This document shows, piece after piece, positions 7,651 through 15,373 of a stretch of DNA of 64,000 nt. This DNA comes from Granulicella sp. L60. GTDB lineage: Bacteria > Acidobacteriota > Terriglobia > Terriglobales > Acidobacteriaceae. The first letter of the stretch is position 1; each line of letters opens with the position of its first letter. Where the stretch lies: positions 160,087 through 224,086 of the forward strand of contig NZ_LMUR01000022.1 of the NCBI RefSeq assembly GCF_009765825.1, given 5' to 3'. The position numbers and the translations under genes are program-made. The notes below the pieces were generated by a model. It saw only the letters and a list, made by a program, of their open reading frames with translations, had not been told where the DNA came from and searched no databases.

Positions 7651-7812
7651 CTTGTGGGCTGCGTTTCGCAGCTTCACAAAATTCGTCCTCGAGAGATGGA
7701 ACCGGTAAACTCCCTCAGCGGAAGACACCAATGGGCACTCTACAGAAGACGAGGGTAAGCCCATGGGAGCGACGGTGGTCAGGTTAACGCCGGGCTTGAT
7801 GATATTACTCAT
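7609..7812 (-). CDS. Doubtful small ORF (67 aa)
   Basis: ATG at 7812, product beginning MSNIIKPGVNLTTVAPMG. No ribosome binding site is visible (ATACCTCG precedes the ATG), and motif copy C lies inside its 3' end, arguing for regulatory rather than coding sequence there. It is in the operon direction, 75 bp after the preceding gene, so a small terminal gene cannot be excluded. The rest of 7531-7886 holds the motif and nothing else I recognise. Confidence 0.25.
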   Translation of the reverse strand: MSNIIKPGVNLTTVAPMGLPSSSVECPLVSSAEGVYRFHLSRTNFVKLRNAAHKCPRLGNDATTGTA

Positions 7813-7886
7813 CGAGGTATCTCAGGTTGAAAGAGTGGGTGTCGTTGGAAGGATCCAGAGCGTGCGACTCGTGCGGGCGGACCCGG

Positions 7887-8288
7887 TCACGAGGTAGAAG
7901 GAGGGTTGGAGCGGAAGGCGTAGCTCGTGGGGTTGGGATTGGAGGCTGAGATGAGAACTTGCTCGCCATCGAAGAGGAAGTCGACGATGCTGTGGGTGTT
8001 GAGTTGGTCGTCCATCGGTGATCCGCGCCTGACGACGAGGTCTCGTTTGCCGACGGCGGCTCCGTCCGTGATGAGCTGAGTCTCGATGCCATTGAGATAG
8101 ATGTCGGTGGCGGAGCCGTAGGTAATCTCCTGCTGGCTGAGGTCCTCGCCGGTGACAGCATCCGGGCCGGCGGCGAGGGTGAAGTCCTGGGTTCCGGCGG
8201 TGGCCGCGGGATCTTCCCCTTTGCGGATGGTGAGGATGACACGGAGTTCATGTCCGGTGTGGTTTATGAATAGTTTCTTTCCTGGCAT
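7887..8288 (-). CDS. Small beta-rich protein, paralogue of its neighbour (133 aa)
   Basis: Aligns end to end with the 110-residue protein just upstream: both start M-x-G-x-K-L-F, then V-x-L-x-I-R-x-G-x-D-P, A-G-T-x-x-F-T-L, I-Y-L-N-G-I, R-G-S-P-x-D-x-Q-L-N-T and V-D-F-x-F. This copy has extra residues around the centre (D-A-V-T-G-E-D-L-S-Q-Q-E) and a polar tail rich in N, P and S. No signal peptide. The repeated beta-strand spacing suggests a small sandwich or lectin-like fold, but I recognise no family. A GGAGCAACACC run precedes the ATG. Probably the last gene of the 20.6-7.9 kb operon. Confidence 0.75.
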   Translation of the reverse strand: MPGKKLFINHTGHELRVILTIRKGEDPAATAGTQDFTLAAGPDAVTGEDLSQQEITYGSATDIYLNGIETQLITDGAAVGKRDLVVRRGSPMDDQLNTHSIVDFLFDGEQVLISASNPNPTSYAFRSNPPSTS

Positions 8289-8335
8289 GGTGTTGCTCCT
8301 TTTCCTTCGAGGGTAAGTGCTGGGTAAGGGGTATG

Positions 8336-8668
8336 TCAGTGAACCTGACGGGTGGATATGGCGAAGTTGTTATTGCTGAAGGTAAAGTCGACACCATTCC
8401 TGGTATTGAGCTGATTGTCGAGCGGGGAGCCGCGAAGGATGACGATGTATTGCACGTTGGTGAGATCGCCATTTTGTACACCGGCGAGCTTGATTCCGTT
8501 GAGATAGATGTTGCTGTAATCGCCGTACTCCTGCCACTGGGACTGACCCGGTGGGAGAGTGAAGGACTTGGTGCCGGCCTGGTTGTGCGGATCATCCCCG
8601 GCGCGAATGACGAGGGTGACCGCCATGGTGAGGATGCTCTGGTTGGTGAATAGTTTTCTTCCTGCCAT
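8336..8668 (-). CDS. Small beta-rich protein, paralogue of its neighbour (110 aa)
   Basis: Tandem paralogue of the 133-residue protein downstream (47-bp gap), sharing the G-R-K-L-F-x-N start, R-A-G-D-D-P, A-G-T-K-S-F-T-L, I-Y-L-N-G-I and R-G-S-P-L-D-N-Q-L-N-T blocks. It ends soon after F-S-N-N-N-F-A-I-S, where the other continues. AAGGAGTCACTC precedes the ATG. Starts 33 bp after the 539-residue gene, so it is in the same operon. Family unknown; likely a minor structural or capping subunit if the cluster makes an assembly, which is inference. Confidence 0.75.
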   Translation of the reverse strand: MAGRKLFTNQSILTMAVTLVIRAGDDPHNQAGTKSFTLPPGQSQWQEYGDYSNIYLNGIKLAGVQNGDLTNVQYIVILRGSPLDNQLNTRNGVDFTFSNNNFAISTRQVH

Positions 8669-8701
8669 GAGTGACTCCTTGGGTTGATGGAGCGTTGTGG
8701 T

Positions 8702-10321
8702 TTACGAGCATGGATCGGTGCACTTCTGGATCGTGGAGCGCAGGATCATGAGTGTGGGGTTATTGCCTGGGACCATAAAGTTGCCACAAGCTTCGGAGCC
8801 GTCGGTGTGAACGACATGGACGCTATAAGGCAGCGCATCGGGTGGCTGATTGCCGAGGATGATGTCCCGTATGGAACGTTGAATGGAGAGGTCGGTGGAC
8901 AACTGATCGGTGGTGAGCGTCACCTGCTTGCCGTTCGAGAAGCTTACGTCCAGCTGGTGGATGGAGGGAGGTCCGGCGAAGATGGCGGGGAGCGTTTTGA
9001 TTTCGAAGGTCAAGGGGTAGGTGTTGTTGGTGGTGGTGTCGAGGATGTCGTCGAAGAAGGACTCGTTCTTGTTCGCGGGCAGGCGGCCATTGAAGTTGAC
9101 GCGGTCTTTGTATCGCCCATCGGCGAGCTCGATATCGATCCAACCTACGAAGACGAGGTTTCCAGGCGCGGTGGAGAAGATGGCGGCCCAGAGCGCGCTG
9201 AACTGCTTGAAGTTGAGGGCGAGCTCACAGCGCAGGCCGGTGGCGAGATTGATCATGGCCTGAGGCTGTATGGAAAGATTGCTACCGGTCCCCTCGGCGT
9301 TGGGCAGGTACTGGGTGAAGGACATTTTCACGCCGTGGCCGTCCTGGAGGGAGATCATCTGGGGCAGGGTACCGACAAGAGCTTTCAAGGACTCGGCGGC
9401 GTGCTGGATGCGCGCCGCGTCGACGAGGGGGTTGCCGAAGAACCGGAAGGTGGCCTGGGTGTCAGAGACGGAGCCGGTGGTGGCGGAAAACTGGAGGAGC
9501 GAGATGGTGGGGGAGCCGTCGGGACCTTTGGCAAACTCGAAGCTGTCAGGCACGTAGAAGACGCGGGTGCGGTCCTGGTTGTCCTGATAATAGTTATAGG
9601 CACGGTCGTTCCAATTGACCTGCCGCTGGACGTAACCGGGGAGGGGTGGAACCCCGACGTTAGCCTCGTAGACACAGTTGAGGATGAGGTACTGGTTGGG
9701 AAAGTCGGGGTCGCCACTGGAGACTATCCCGAAGAAGATGGATGGATCGTCGAAAGACACGCTGAAGAGGTTGTCGATGCCCTGCTTGATCGCGGGGTTT
9801 GTCCAGTTGGCGATGAGGAAGGCTTCTGACTGGAGGACGGCGAGCTTGACTGGCTGGATGACCCGGATGGAGACGTTGGGGTTGGTGTCGAAGAGGGCGG
9901 TGCGGGTTCGCTTGAGTTGGTCACCGGCGAGTTTGGTGGAGAGCTGGACGTTGGTGCCCTGCGTGGTCACGTGGAGAGGGATTTGCGAGGCAGCGGCATC
10001 GCTGGGGTTAAGGACGAGCGCGAAGGAGGTGCCGGCGGTGATGGGTTTGGCGCCATTGCGATCGCCGGCGATATTGGCCGGGACGGTGGCCTGCAGATAG
10101 ACGGTGAAGGTTCCGTCGTCGGTGAGAGAGGGAGCGAAGAACTCTTTGCCGTCAGCGTGCTGGGCGGCCGAGGTGTAGGTGGGCAGAAAGTACCTTGTGT
10201 CGGAGACATCGGTGAGGAAGTTGATTGAGGCGAGATCTGTCGAGGGAAAGAGCAGGGCACCGTCAAGCAAATTTTTACGGACACGGCCCCTTTCTACAGA
10301 GATGGATTGTGGGATGGGCAT
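8702..10321 (-). CDS. Large beta-rich protein of the unknown cluster (539 aa)
   Basis: No signal peptide. The ATG at 10321 lies 28 bp inside the preceding gene. Residues about 255-420 contain the module shared by the cluster: R-V-F-Y-V-P-D-S-F-E-F-A, P-T-I-S-L-L-Q-F, then A-T-F-R-F-F-G-N-P, L-P-Q-M-I-S-L, L-R-C-E-L-A-L-N-F and V-F-V-G-W-I-D-I-E-L-A. In the other paralogues this module is N-terminal; here it is central and preceded by about 250 residues of further beta-rich sequence. The tail has three cysteines (C-G-N-F; K-C-T-D-P-C-S). No catalytic motif seen. Function unknown; probably a structural subunit. Confidence 0.75.
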   Translation of the reverse strand: MPIPQSISVERGRVRKNLLDGALLFPSTDLASINFLTDVSDTRYFLPTYTSAAQHADGKEFFAPSLTDDGTFTVYLQATVPANIAGDRNGAKPITAGTSFALVLNPSDAAASQIPLHVTTQGTNVQLSTKLAGDQLKRTRTALFDTNPNVSIRVIQPVKLAVLQSEAFLIANWTNPAIKQGIDNLFSVSFDDPSIFFGIVSSGDPDFPNQYLILNCVYEANVGVPPLPGYVQRQVNWNDRAYNYYQDNQDRTRVFYVPDSFEFAKGPDGSPTISLLQFSATTGSVSDTQATFRFFGNPLVDAARIQHAAESLKALVGTLPQMISLQDGHGVKMSFTQYLPNAEGTGSNLSIQPQAMINLATGLRCELALNFKQFSALWAAIFSTAPGNLVFVGWIDIELADGRYKDRVNFNGRLPANKNESFFDDILDTTTNNTYPLTFEIKTLPAIFAGPPSIHQLDVSFSNGKQVTLTTDQLSTDLSIQRSIRDIILGNQPPDALPYSVHVVHTDGSEACGNFMVPGNNPTLMILRSTIQKCTDPCS

Positions 10322-11442
10322 TCAGGCAGTCCTTTCAGGGCTGGAGGTGGGCAGAGCGAAAGCTGAAGGGTGGGTGGAGCTTCGCCATCGATGGAGACGG
10401 TGAGCATGTTGTGGAAGAGGGCTCGTTCCGAAAGGTCTGGGAGGGACTGGGTGAGGTTCGCGTAGAAGGTGATGGCTTCGTTGGGATGCGGGTGGGCGGC
10501 AAGAAATTTCCTGCGGAGATAAAGGTCTGCGCCGGCGAGCTGGGCAGCGTGGACAAAGAGGGAGAATACGGGCTGGGCGCCGCCGGGGAGGACGGAATAG
10601 CTGAAGCCGTAGGTGGCTTTGGGAAGGCCGTCAGGGTGGTAGCCACGACGAAAGGAGAAGCGGCAGAGGGCATCGGTGAGGTCGTCCAGGCGGTGGGCGA
10701 GGCCGAAGGGCGCGAGCAGTAAGACGAGGGACCGCGCAGTGAGGCTGCCAGGCTCGAAGTAGAACTCGCAACGCGGGGAGGCGGGAGAAGCGGCTATCAT
10801 CACGAGACTTGCGGTGGCAAGGTGGGGAACCTGGTACTGGTCGAGAAGCGCGACGGTTGGGGGGGACGAGGGAGAAGGAGTTTCGGCGTAGATCTTGAAC
10901 CTGACGGGGGACTGGGCCTGGAAGGGGAGGCGAGCGCCGAGCCATGCTCCCCAGCGCAGGGCAGCTCCGGTTTGCAGCGTGGAGAAGGAGGCGGCGATGC
11001 CCTGGAAGGGCGTGTCGAGAGCTGCGAGGACAGAGGAGAGACCCTGGAGACGGGCGGCGGGTTGGGCAGCAAGCTCCATGGTGAAACGGAGGTCATTCGT
11101 GGCGGGGTTGACGGCGAACTCAAGGGGGTCACCGTTACGATTGAGAAGGCCGTGGGATGGAGCGTGGTATGCAAGGACGATGCGCGTGATGCGGGTGAAC
11201 TCTTCCGTGGCGCTGAGGCTGACGTGGGAAAGGACACGTTCGGCATGGGCGAGGGCGGAGAGGGATAAGTTTGCGGTGGGCATAGGGTGTCGGAGCCGGT
11301 TCGATGATGCGGGTGAATTGGAACTGCATTGGAGGTGGACCTGGAGGCTGCGACCCATCGACATGTTATGGGCCTGCGACCTGAAGGAAAAGGATCTAAC
11401 GCAGTTGTTGAGGCTGCGTGGTGCATCCTGAGGGAAGGGCAC
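10294..11442 (-). CDS. Uncharacterised protein of the cluster (up to 382 aa); start uncertain
   Basis: The frame opens at a GTG (11442), but ATGs at about 11364 and 11283 are also possible; the last (M-P-T-A-N-L-S-L-S-A-L-A-H-A-E-R) begins the part that looks most like protein. No signal peptide. It lacks the FYVP/GTV/GDN module of its neighbours. The succession R-F-K-I-Y-A-E, C-E-F-Y-F-E-P-G-S-L, F-S-L-F-V-H-A, Y-A-N-L and a final L-T-V-S-I-D-G-x-x-P-P-T-L-Q-L loosely resembles the repeated strands of ABBA-fold (DMATS-like) prenyltransferases. I record that only as a hypothesis, since no diagnostic residues can be verified. Overlaps the next gene by 28 bp. Confidence 0.65.
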   Translation of the reverse strand: MPFPQDAPRSLNNCVRSFSFRSQAHNMSMGRSLQVHLQCSSNSPASSNRLRHPMPTANLSLSALAHAERVLSHVSLSATEEFTRITRIVLAYHAPSHGLLNRNGDPLEFAVNPATNDLRFTMELAAQPAARLQGLSSVLAALDTPFQGIAASFSTLQTGAALRWGAWLGARLPFQAQSPVRFKIYAETPSPSSPPTVALLDQYQVPHLATASLVMIAASPASPRCEFYFEPGSLTARSLVLLLAPFGLAHRLDDLTDALCRFSFRRGYHPDGLPKATYGFSYSVLPGGAQPVFSLFVHAAQLAGADLYLRRKFLAAHPHPNEAITFYANLTQSLPDLSERALFHNMLTVSIDGEAPPTLQLSLCPPPALKGLPECPSHNPSL

Positions 11443-11497
11443 GGCGGGTGGCCGTCCCTTCCGCAGGACGAGTGGCTGAAGAGACCATCACCGGAGA

Positions 11498-13564
11498 TCA
11501 GGCTTGGGGCTTGATGATCCTGGTGCTGCCTCCGCTGATGGTTCCGGTGATGGGATCGCCCGAATCAGGGATGGCTTCATAGTTGGCTTTCACATCGGTC
11601 TTGCGAGGGAAGGACTTGACCGTGGGGATGTAACGCTCGACCTTCTTCTGGCCTTTCTCCAGGGTGAACTGATCTTCATAGGTGAAGGCGCCATCGGTGT
11701 AGGTGAGGATGACGTCCATGGAATCGCTCTCGAAGCCGGCAGTGAAGTAGACGGGGATGTGGTCGGCGAAGCGATCGATCACATAAAGCTGTTTTTCCAG
11801 CAGGACCTCGGAAGGAAGCGAGTAGACCGGCTTGTTGGACTTGCGAACGTCGACGGTGTAGTGGATGGGCGAGGAGGCGAATTTGGCGTCTCCTCGAATC
11901 TTGAGGGTTTGGGGATCTTCCTTTCCGTGCTGGATGACGACACGCTTTTCGCCAGTCCACTTAGGGCTGGTGAAGGTGACGACGACCTGGTCGTTACCCT
12001 CCCAGACGAAGTTGGCGGCGAGCTGGACGGTGAGGGTGATGAACTCAACAACGGACTCTGCCATGGCGGTGATGAGGCCTTTGTCGCTGCGGCCGGCGAG
12101 GCTGTACTGGAAGATATCTTTGTCGCTCCGCCAGTCGCTGGTGGGCTTGAAGACGAAGTCGGCGGTGTATTCGATATCCGAGTCGCCCTGGGCATCGTAT
12201 TGGAAGGGAAATGGATTGGCGCCGGTGGTGGTGCCGGCATTGATGGTGAGGTTCTGGGTGGTCTGTTTGTCCTTTGGGGCGCCCGCAGGGTATTTGGCCT
12301 GGACGTTAATGGTTTGCAGGCCCATGCTGGCGAAGTCGGCATCGGTGGGAACGGAAACGATGACTTTGTAGGGCAGGCCGAAGGGGTCTTGCGTACGGTT
12401 GACCTGGGTGATGTAGTCTTCGGCTCTGTCACCCTTTTCAAGGCCCACGAGGGCCTGGGGAAGGACGTGGTAGGTCTTGGCCTTCTTTTCGGAGTAGACG
12501 AAGTCGATGGAGTTGACCTGCTTGCCCTGGTAATAGGAGGCGCGGATATTGACCTTGGGGATGAACATGGTGGCCGCCTTGACCACTTCCTTCGTGGCAG
12601 TGTCCTTTTCCTCGGGAGTTTTGGCGGTGCCTTCCTGGTCGACCTTTTCGGCAGCAGCCTGCTCGAGGTCTTTGGATTTCTGGACGGCTTCATCGACCTG
12701 TGGGGCTTCTGCGAGCGGGTTCCAGTTGTTGGCACCGCCGCCGAGCTGAACTTCAAAGAAGTTCTTGAGGACGTAGTCGAGGAGGATTTGCTGGGCCCAC
12801 TTGAGACCATCCTGCTGGTCGTCGCCGGTGAAGTTCACGACCTCGATCTTGAGGTCGGTCTTCTGCATGATTTTCTGCCACTGGGCCTGGATGCCGAGAT
12901 CGAGAATGAAGGCCTCAAGCGGGATCTGGGTGCCGATGCTGAGCTTGAAATCCTGGATGGTCTTTTCAAAGGTGCCGGAGACGGTGAAGGTAACCGACGG
13001 ACGCATGGCGAGGAGCTCCAGGCGATAGGTCGCAGCAATCGAGGGCGACTTAGACTGGATGGCGGCCTTCATCGCGGCAGCAAGCTTGCCTTCCTTGGTG
13101 AACCTGACGGAGCACACAGCGGCGTTATCGCCGACCAGGGAAGAGGAGCCCGCGTTCCAGACGAGTTGCTCCTTGGACTGATAAAGGACAGAGGTGTCCT
13201 TGGCCATCTCCGCGGCTTGCGCGGCGACGGGTCCGAGGACGGAGAAGTTGACGGTGCCGCCGGTAAAGGGAACGGAGGAGAGCGCGAGATTGCGGGCGTT
13301 CGCTCCCCACTGGGAGACGATTTGTGACTTGATCCTATCGAGTGTGGCGTTGGGGACGGCGGTGTTGACCTCAAAGTTGAGGAAGCCGGTGCCGTCGGAA
13401 TCGGATTCGGAATCGGTGTACCAGAGATAGGAGAGGAGCTTCCTGTTATTGCGCTGGGCGAGGTTGATGGTGCCGGGAACGTACCAGAACTGGTCGGGGG
13501 ATACGTGGTCGGGGTAGATGTCCACGCCGTCGATGGTGAGCTTCTTCTTGTCGATGTAGATCAT
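11498..13564 (-). CDS. Large module-bearing protein of the cluster (688 aa)
   Basis: ATG at 13564 overlaps the previous stop (ATGA). The shared module is at residues 1-200: F-W-Y-V-P-G (26-31), V-P-F-T-G-G-T-V (98-105), S-L-V-G-D-N-A-A-V (142-150) and Y-R-L-E-L-L-A-M-R-P (180-189). A charged helical section with E-E-K-D-T-A-T-K-E follows at about 300-335, then two or three beta-sandwich-like repeats of about 90 residues, each with a T-Y-T-D-G or S-P-K-W type strand. No signal peptide, no enzyme motif. Long charged helix plus tandem beta domains suits a fibre or scaffold protein; this is inference. Family unknown. Confidence 0.8.
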   Translation of the reverse strand: MIYIDKKKLTIDGVDIYPDHVSPDQFWYVPGTINLAQRNNRKLLSYLWYTDSESDSDGTGFLNFEVNTAVPNATLDRIKSQIVSQWGANARNLALSSVPFTGGTVNFSVLGPVAAQAAEMAKDTSVLYQSKEQLVWNAGSSSLVGDNAAVCSVRFTKEGKLAAAMKAAIQSKSPSIAATYRLELLAMRPSVTFTVSGTFEKTIQDFKLSIGTQIPLEAFILDLGIQAQWQKIMQKTDLKIEVVNFTGDDQQDGLKWAQQILLDYVLKNFFEVQLGGGANNWNPLAEAPQVDEAVQKSKDLEQAAAEKVDQEGTAKTPEEKDTATKEVVKAATMFIPKVNIRASYYQGKQVNSIDFVYSEKKAKTYHVLPQALVGLEKGDRAEDYITQVNRTQDPFGLPYKVIVSVPTDADFASMGLQTINVQAKYPAGAPKDKQTTQNLTINAGTTTGANPFPFQYDAQGDSDIEYTADFVFKPTSDWRSDKDIFQYSLAGRSDKGLITAMAESVVEFITLTVQLAANFVWEGNDQVVVTFTSPKWTGEKRVVIQHGKEDPQTLKIRGDAKFASSPIHYTVDVRKSNKPVYSLPSEVLLEKQLYVIDRFADHIPVYFTAGFESDSMDVILTYTDGAFTYEDQFTLEKGQKKVERYIPTVKSFPRKTDVKANYEAIPDSGDPITGTISGGSTRIIKPQA

Positions 13565-15366
13565 GAGTTCTCCTTCAGTGCGGGTAAAGCGAGGACGACG
13601 TCAGCCTGTACGGTGCTGGCTGATGTGGACTGGATGGCGCCATTGCTGGTGCGGAAGCTTGCGCGGTATGTGATTTTTCGGCTTTCCGTAAACCAATAGA
13701 CAAAAGGCGAGGATGGGGAGGAGGCGGAGAGAGAGAGCCTGGCTTTTTCGCAAAGCTGGGGGTTGTCGGGAGTGAGGTTGATGATGACGGTGACCTCGGG
13801 GAACGCGGTCCAGTCGAAGCTGTCGCTGACACGGAAGATTATGACGCGACGGGTGAAGGGGTTGAGATAGATGGTGGGGCCCGAAGGCAGACCGTTGAGG
13901 GTGACAGGGGCGGAAGAGTTCGGGGTGCAGGTGGCGGTGTAGGTGAGAGCATCGAGATCGTCCGGGGAAGGGATGAAGGCCTCTATAGAGGCGGTTGTGG
14001 ATTTGCCGGTGAGGGTAGCGGTGGCGGGCCGGAAGCGGAAAGACGAAGGGCCGGTGAGGGTGACGGTGACAGACTTCACCAGGTACCAGGGGAAGGATTT
14101 GTCGGTGGTGATGGTGTAGAGCTGTTGCGTGTAAAAGGTGGAGGGAAGGATGTCGATGTAGGCCTGGTCCGGGCGGATGGGAAGTACAGGGGAGGTGCAG
14201 GTGTCTGAGCGATCCTTGAAGTAGACGGTGCACTGGTAGGTGTAGAGGGTGGTGTTGCCAGGCTCGCGGACAAGGTCATAAAGCCATTCGTCGGCGGACT
14301 CTTTGAAGAGATGACTGACGCGGTTGTTGCCGGCAGCGGTGATGGAGACTTCGACGGCATCCAGTACGTGGCTGTTGAAGTCTCCATGGCAACGAAAGGT
14401 AAGAGGCTGCTTAAAGGTGGTGCCAGTGGCGAGCTCGACGTCGGGGCGTGTGGCAAGGGCCTGGGTGAAACCGGCAAGCGCGCCCTGGATGAAAACTTTG
14501 CGAGCGACCACACCGCTGATCCGCATGTTGGTATCAAGACGGCGCGTGATGGTCTGGAGGTCATGAACGGTGCTGCAGCCGAAGCCGAGGAGCCAGTTGC
14601 CGTTACCGCTTGCCTCTGGCGCGGGAGCGAAGGCAGGAAGCGGGACCAGTATGCTCTGGAGGCTTTCGATGAATGCTTCGCGGAATCCGGCGGGTGGGGT
14701 TTCTCCGGTGAGGTTCTCCTGCGAGACACGAATAACGCCGCTGGCCTGGAGTTTTTCGTAGGTGTCGATTTTTTCGACGCCGAGGAAGATGACGTTGGCG
14801 GAACAGTTTTTCTGGAGCCAGTCACGGAACTTAGTGGCGTCGAACTCGATGGAGAAGTTGTACTCCGGCCGGAAGGCCTCATAGGACAGGCCATAGACGA
14901 TCGAAAGAGGGGGTGCGGCGGTGGGCTTTGGCTTCCTGAGCAGGAGGTACTGGTCTACGGTGAGGGGAAGGGACACGACGGCCTGGTTATCACCGAGGAG
15001 CGATGGAATTGTGAAGATGGGGCTACCGCCGATGAGCGCGGTGGCGACGGTTCCGGCGGTCCAGGGGATGGGAACGAGCTGGATGTCCTGGCCGGGATAG
15101 CGGAGTAGGCTTTGGGCTTGAAGCTGACGGGTTAACTCGGCGAGGGTGGCATCGTCCGGGCGCAGGGTGACGACGATGGATAGCATGCCGGCATAACCGC
15201 CGGAGGGCTTGTCATAGTGAACGAGGGTGAGTTGATCGACGCCGCGAACCCGAGCCACCGCAGGAACGGTGGAAGCGTAGTAGAAGAGCGTGGGCAGGGC
15301 AGCGTCGCGAAATGCTACGACGCTGCCGAGGCCCTGAAGCGCTACCGTTTTGTTATCGATAATCAT
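13561..15366 (-). CDS. Large module-bearing protein of the cluster (601 aa)
   Basis: Start taken at ATG 15366 (MIIDNKTVALQGLG); longer readings run into the preceding gene. Module: L-F-Y-Y-A-S-T-V-P (27-35), L-S-I-V-V-T-L (62-68), I-P-W-T-A-G-T-V (100-107), S-L-L-G-D-N-Q-A-V (122-130) and Y-G-L-S-Y-E-A-F-R-P (158-167). Then beta-rich repeats, including T-V-T-L-T-G-P-S-S-F-R-F and a terminal domain with V-I-I-N-L-T-P-D-N-P. No signal peptide. The stop overlaps the next ATG (ATGA), and the start is only 7 nt after the preceding stop, so translation is probably coupled. Function unknown. Confidence 0.8.
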   Translation of the reverse strand: MIIDNKTVALQGLGSVVAFRDAALPTLFYYASTVPAVARVRGVDQLTLVHYDKPSGGYAGMLSIVVTLRPDDATLAELTRQLQAQSLLRYPGQDIQLVPIPWTAGTVATALIGGSPIFTIPSLLGDNQAVVSLPLTVDQYLLLRKPKPTAAPPLSIVYGLSYEAFRPEYNFSIEFDATKFRDWLQKNCSANVIFLGVEKIDTYEKLQASGVIRVSQENLTGETPPAGFREAFIESLQSILVPLPAFAPAPEASGNGNWLLGFGCSTVHDLQTITRRLDTNMRISGVVARKVFIQGALAGFTQALATRPDVELATGTTFKQPLTFRCHGDFNSHVLDAVEVSITAAGNNRVSHLFKESADEWLYDLVREPGNTTLYTYQCTVYFKDRSDTCTSPVLPIRPDQAYIDILPSTFYTQQLYTITTDKSFPWYLVKSVTVTLTGPSSFRFRPATATLTGKSTTASIEAFIPSPDDLDALTYTATCTPNSSAPVTLNGLPSGPTIYLNPFTRRVIIFRVSDSFDWTAFPEVTVIINLTPDNPQLCEKARLSLSASSPSSPFVYWFTESRKITYRASFRTSNGAIQSTSASTVQADVVLALPALKENS

Positions 15367-15373
15367 GGTTGGG

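Noticed and set aside
11504-13327. A 607-aa open frame on the plus strand opposite the 688-aa gene, and similar long plus-strand frames at 8684-9829, 14311-15108 and 36549-37460
   Set aside because: They mirror the GC-rich third positions of genes on the other strand; composition is G/D/V/L-biased without domains, and they lack operon junctions.
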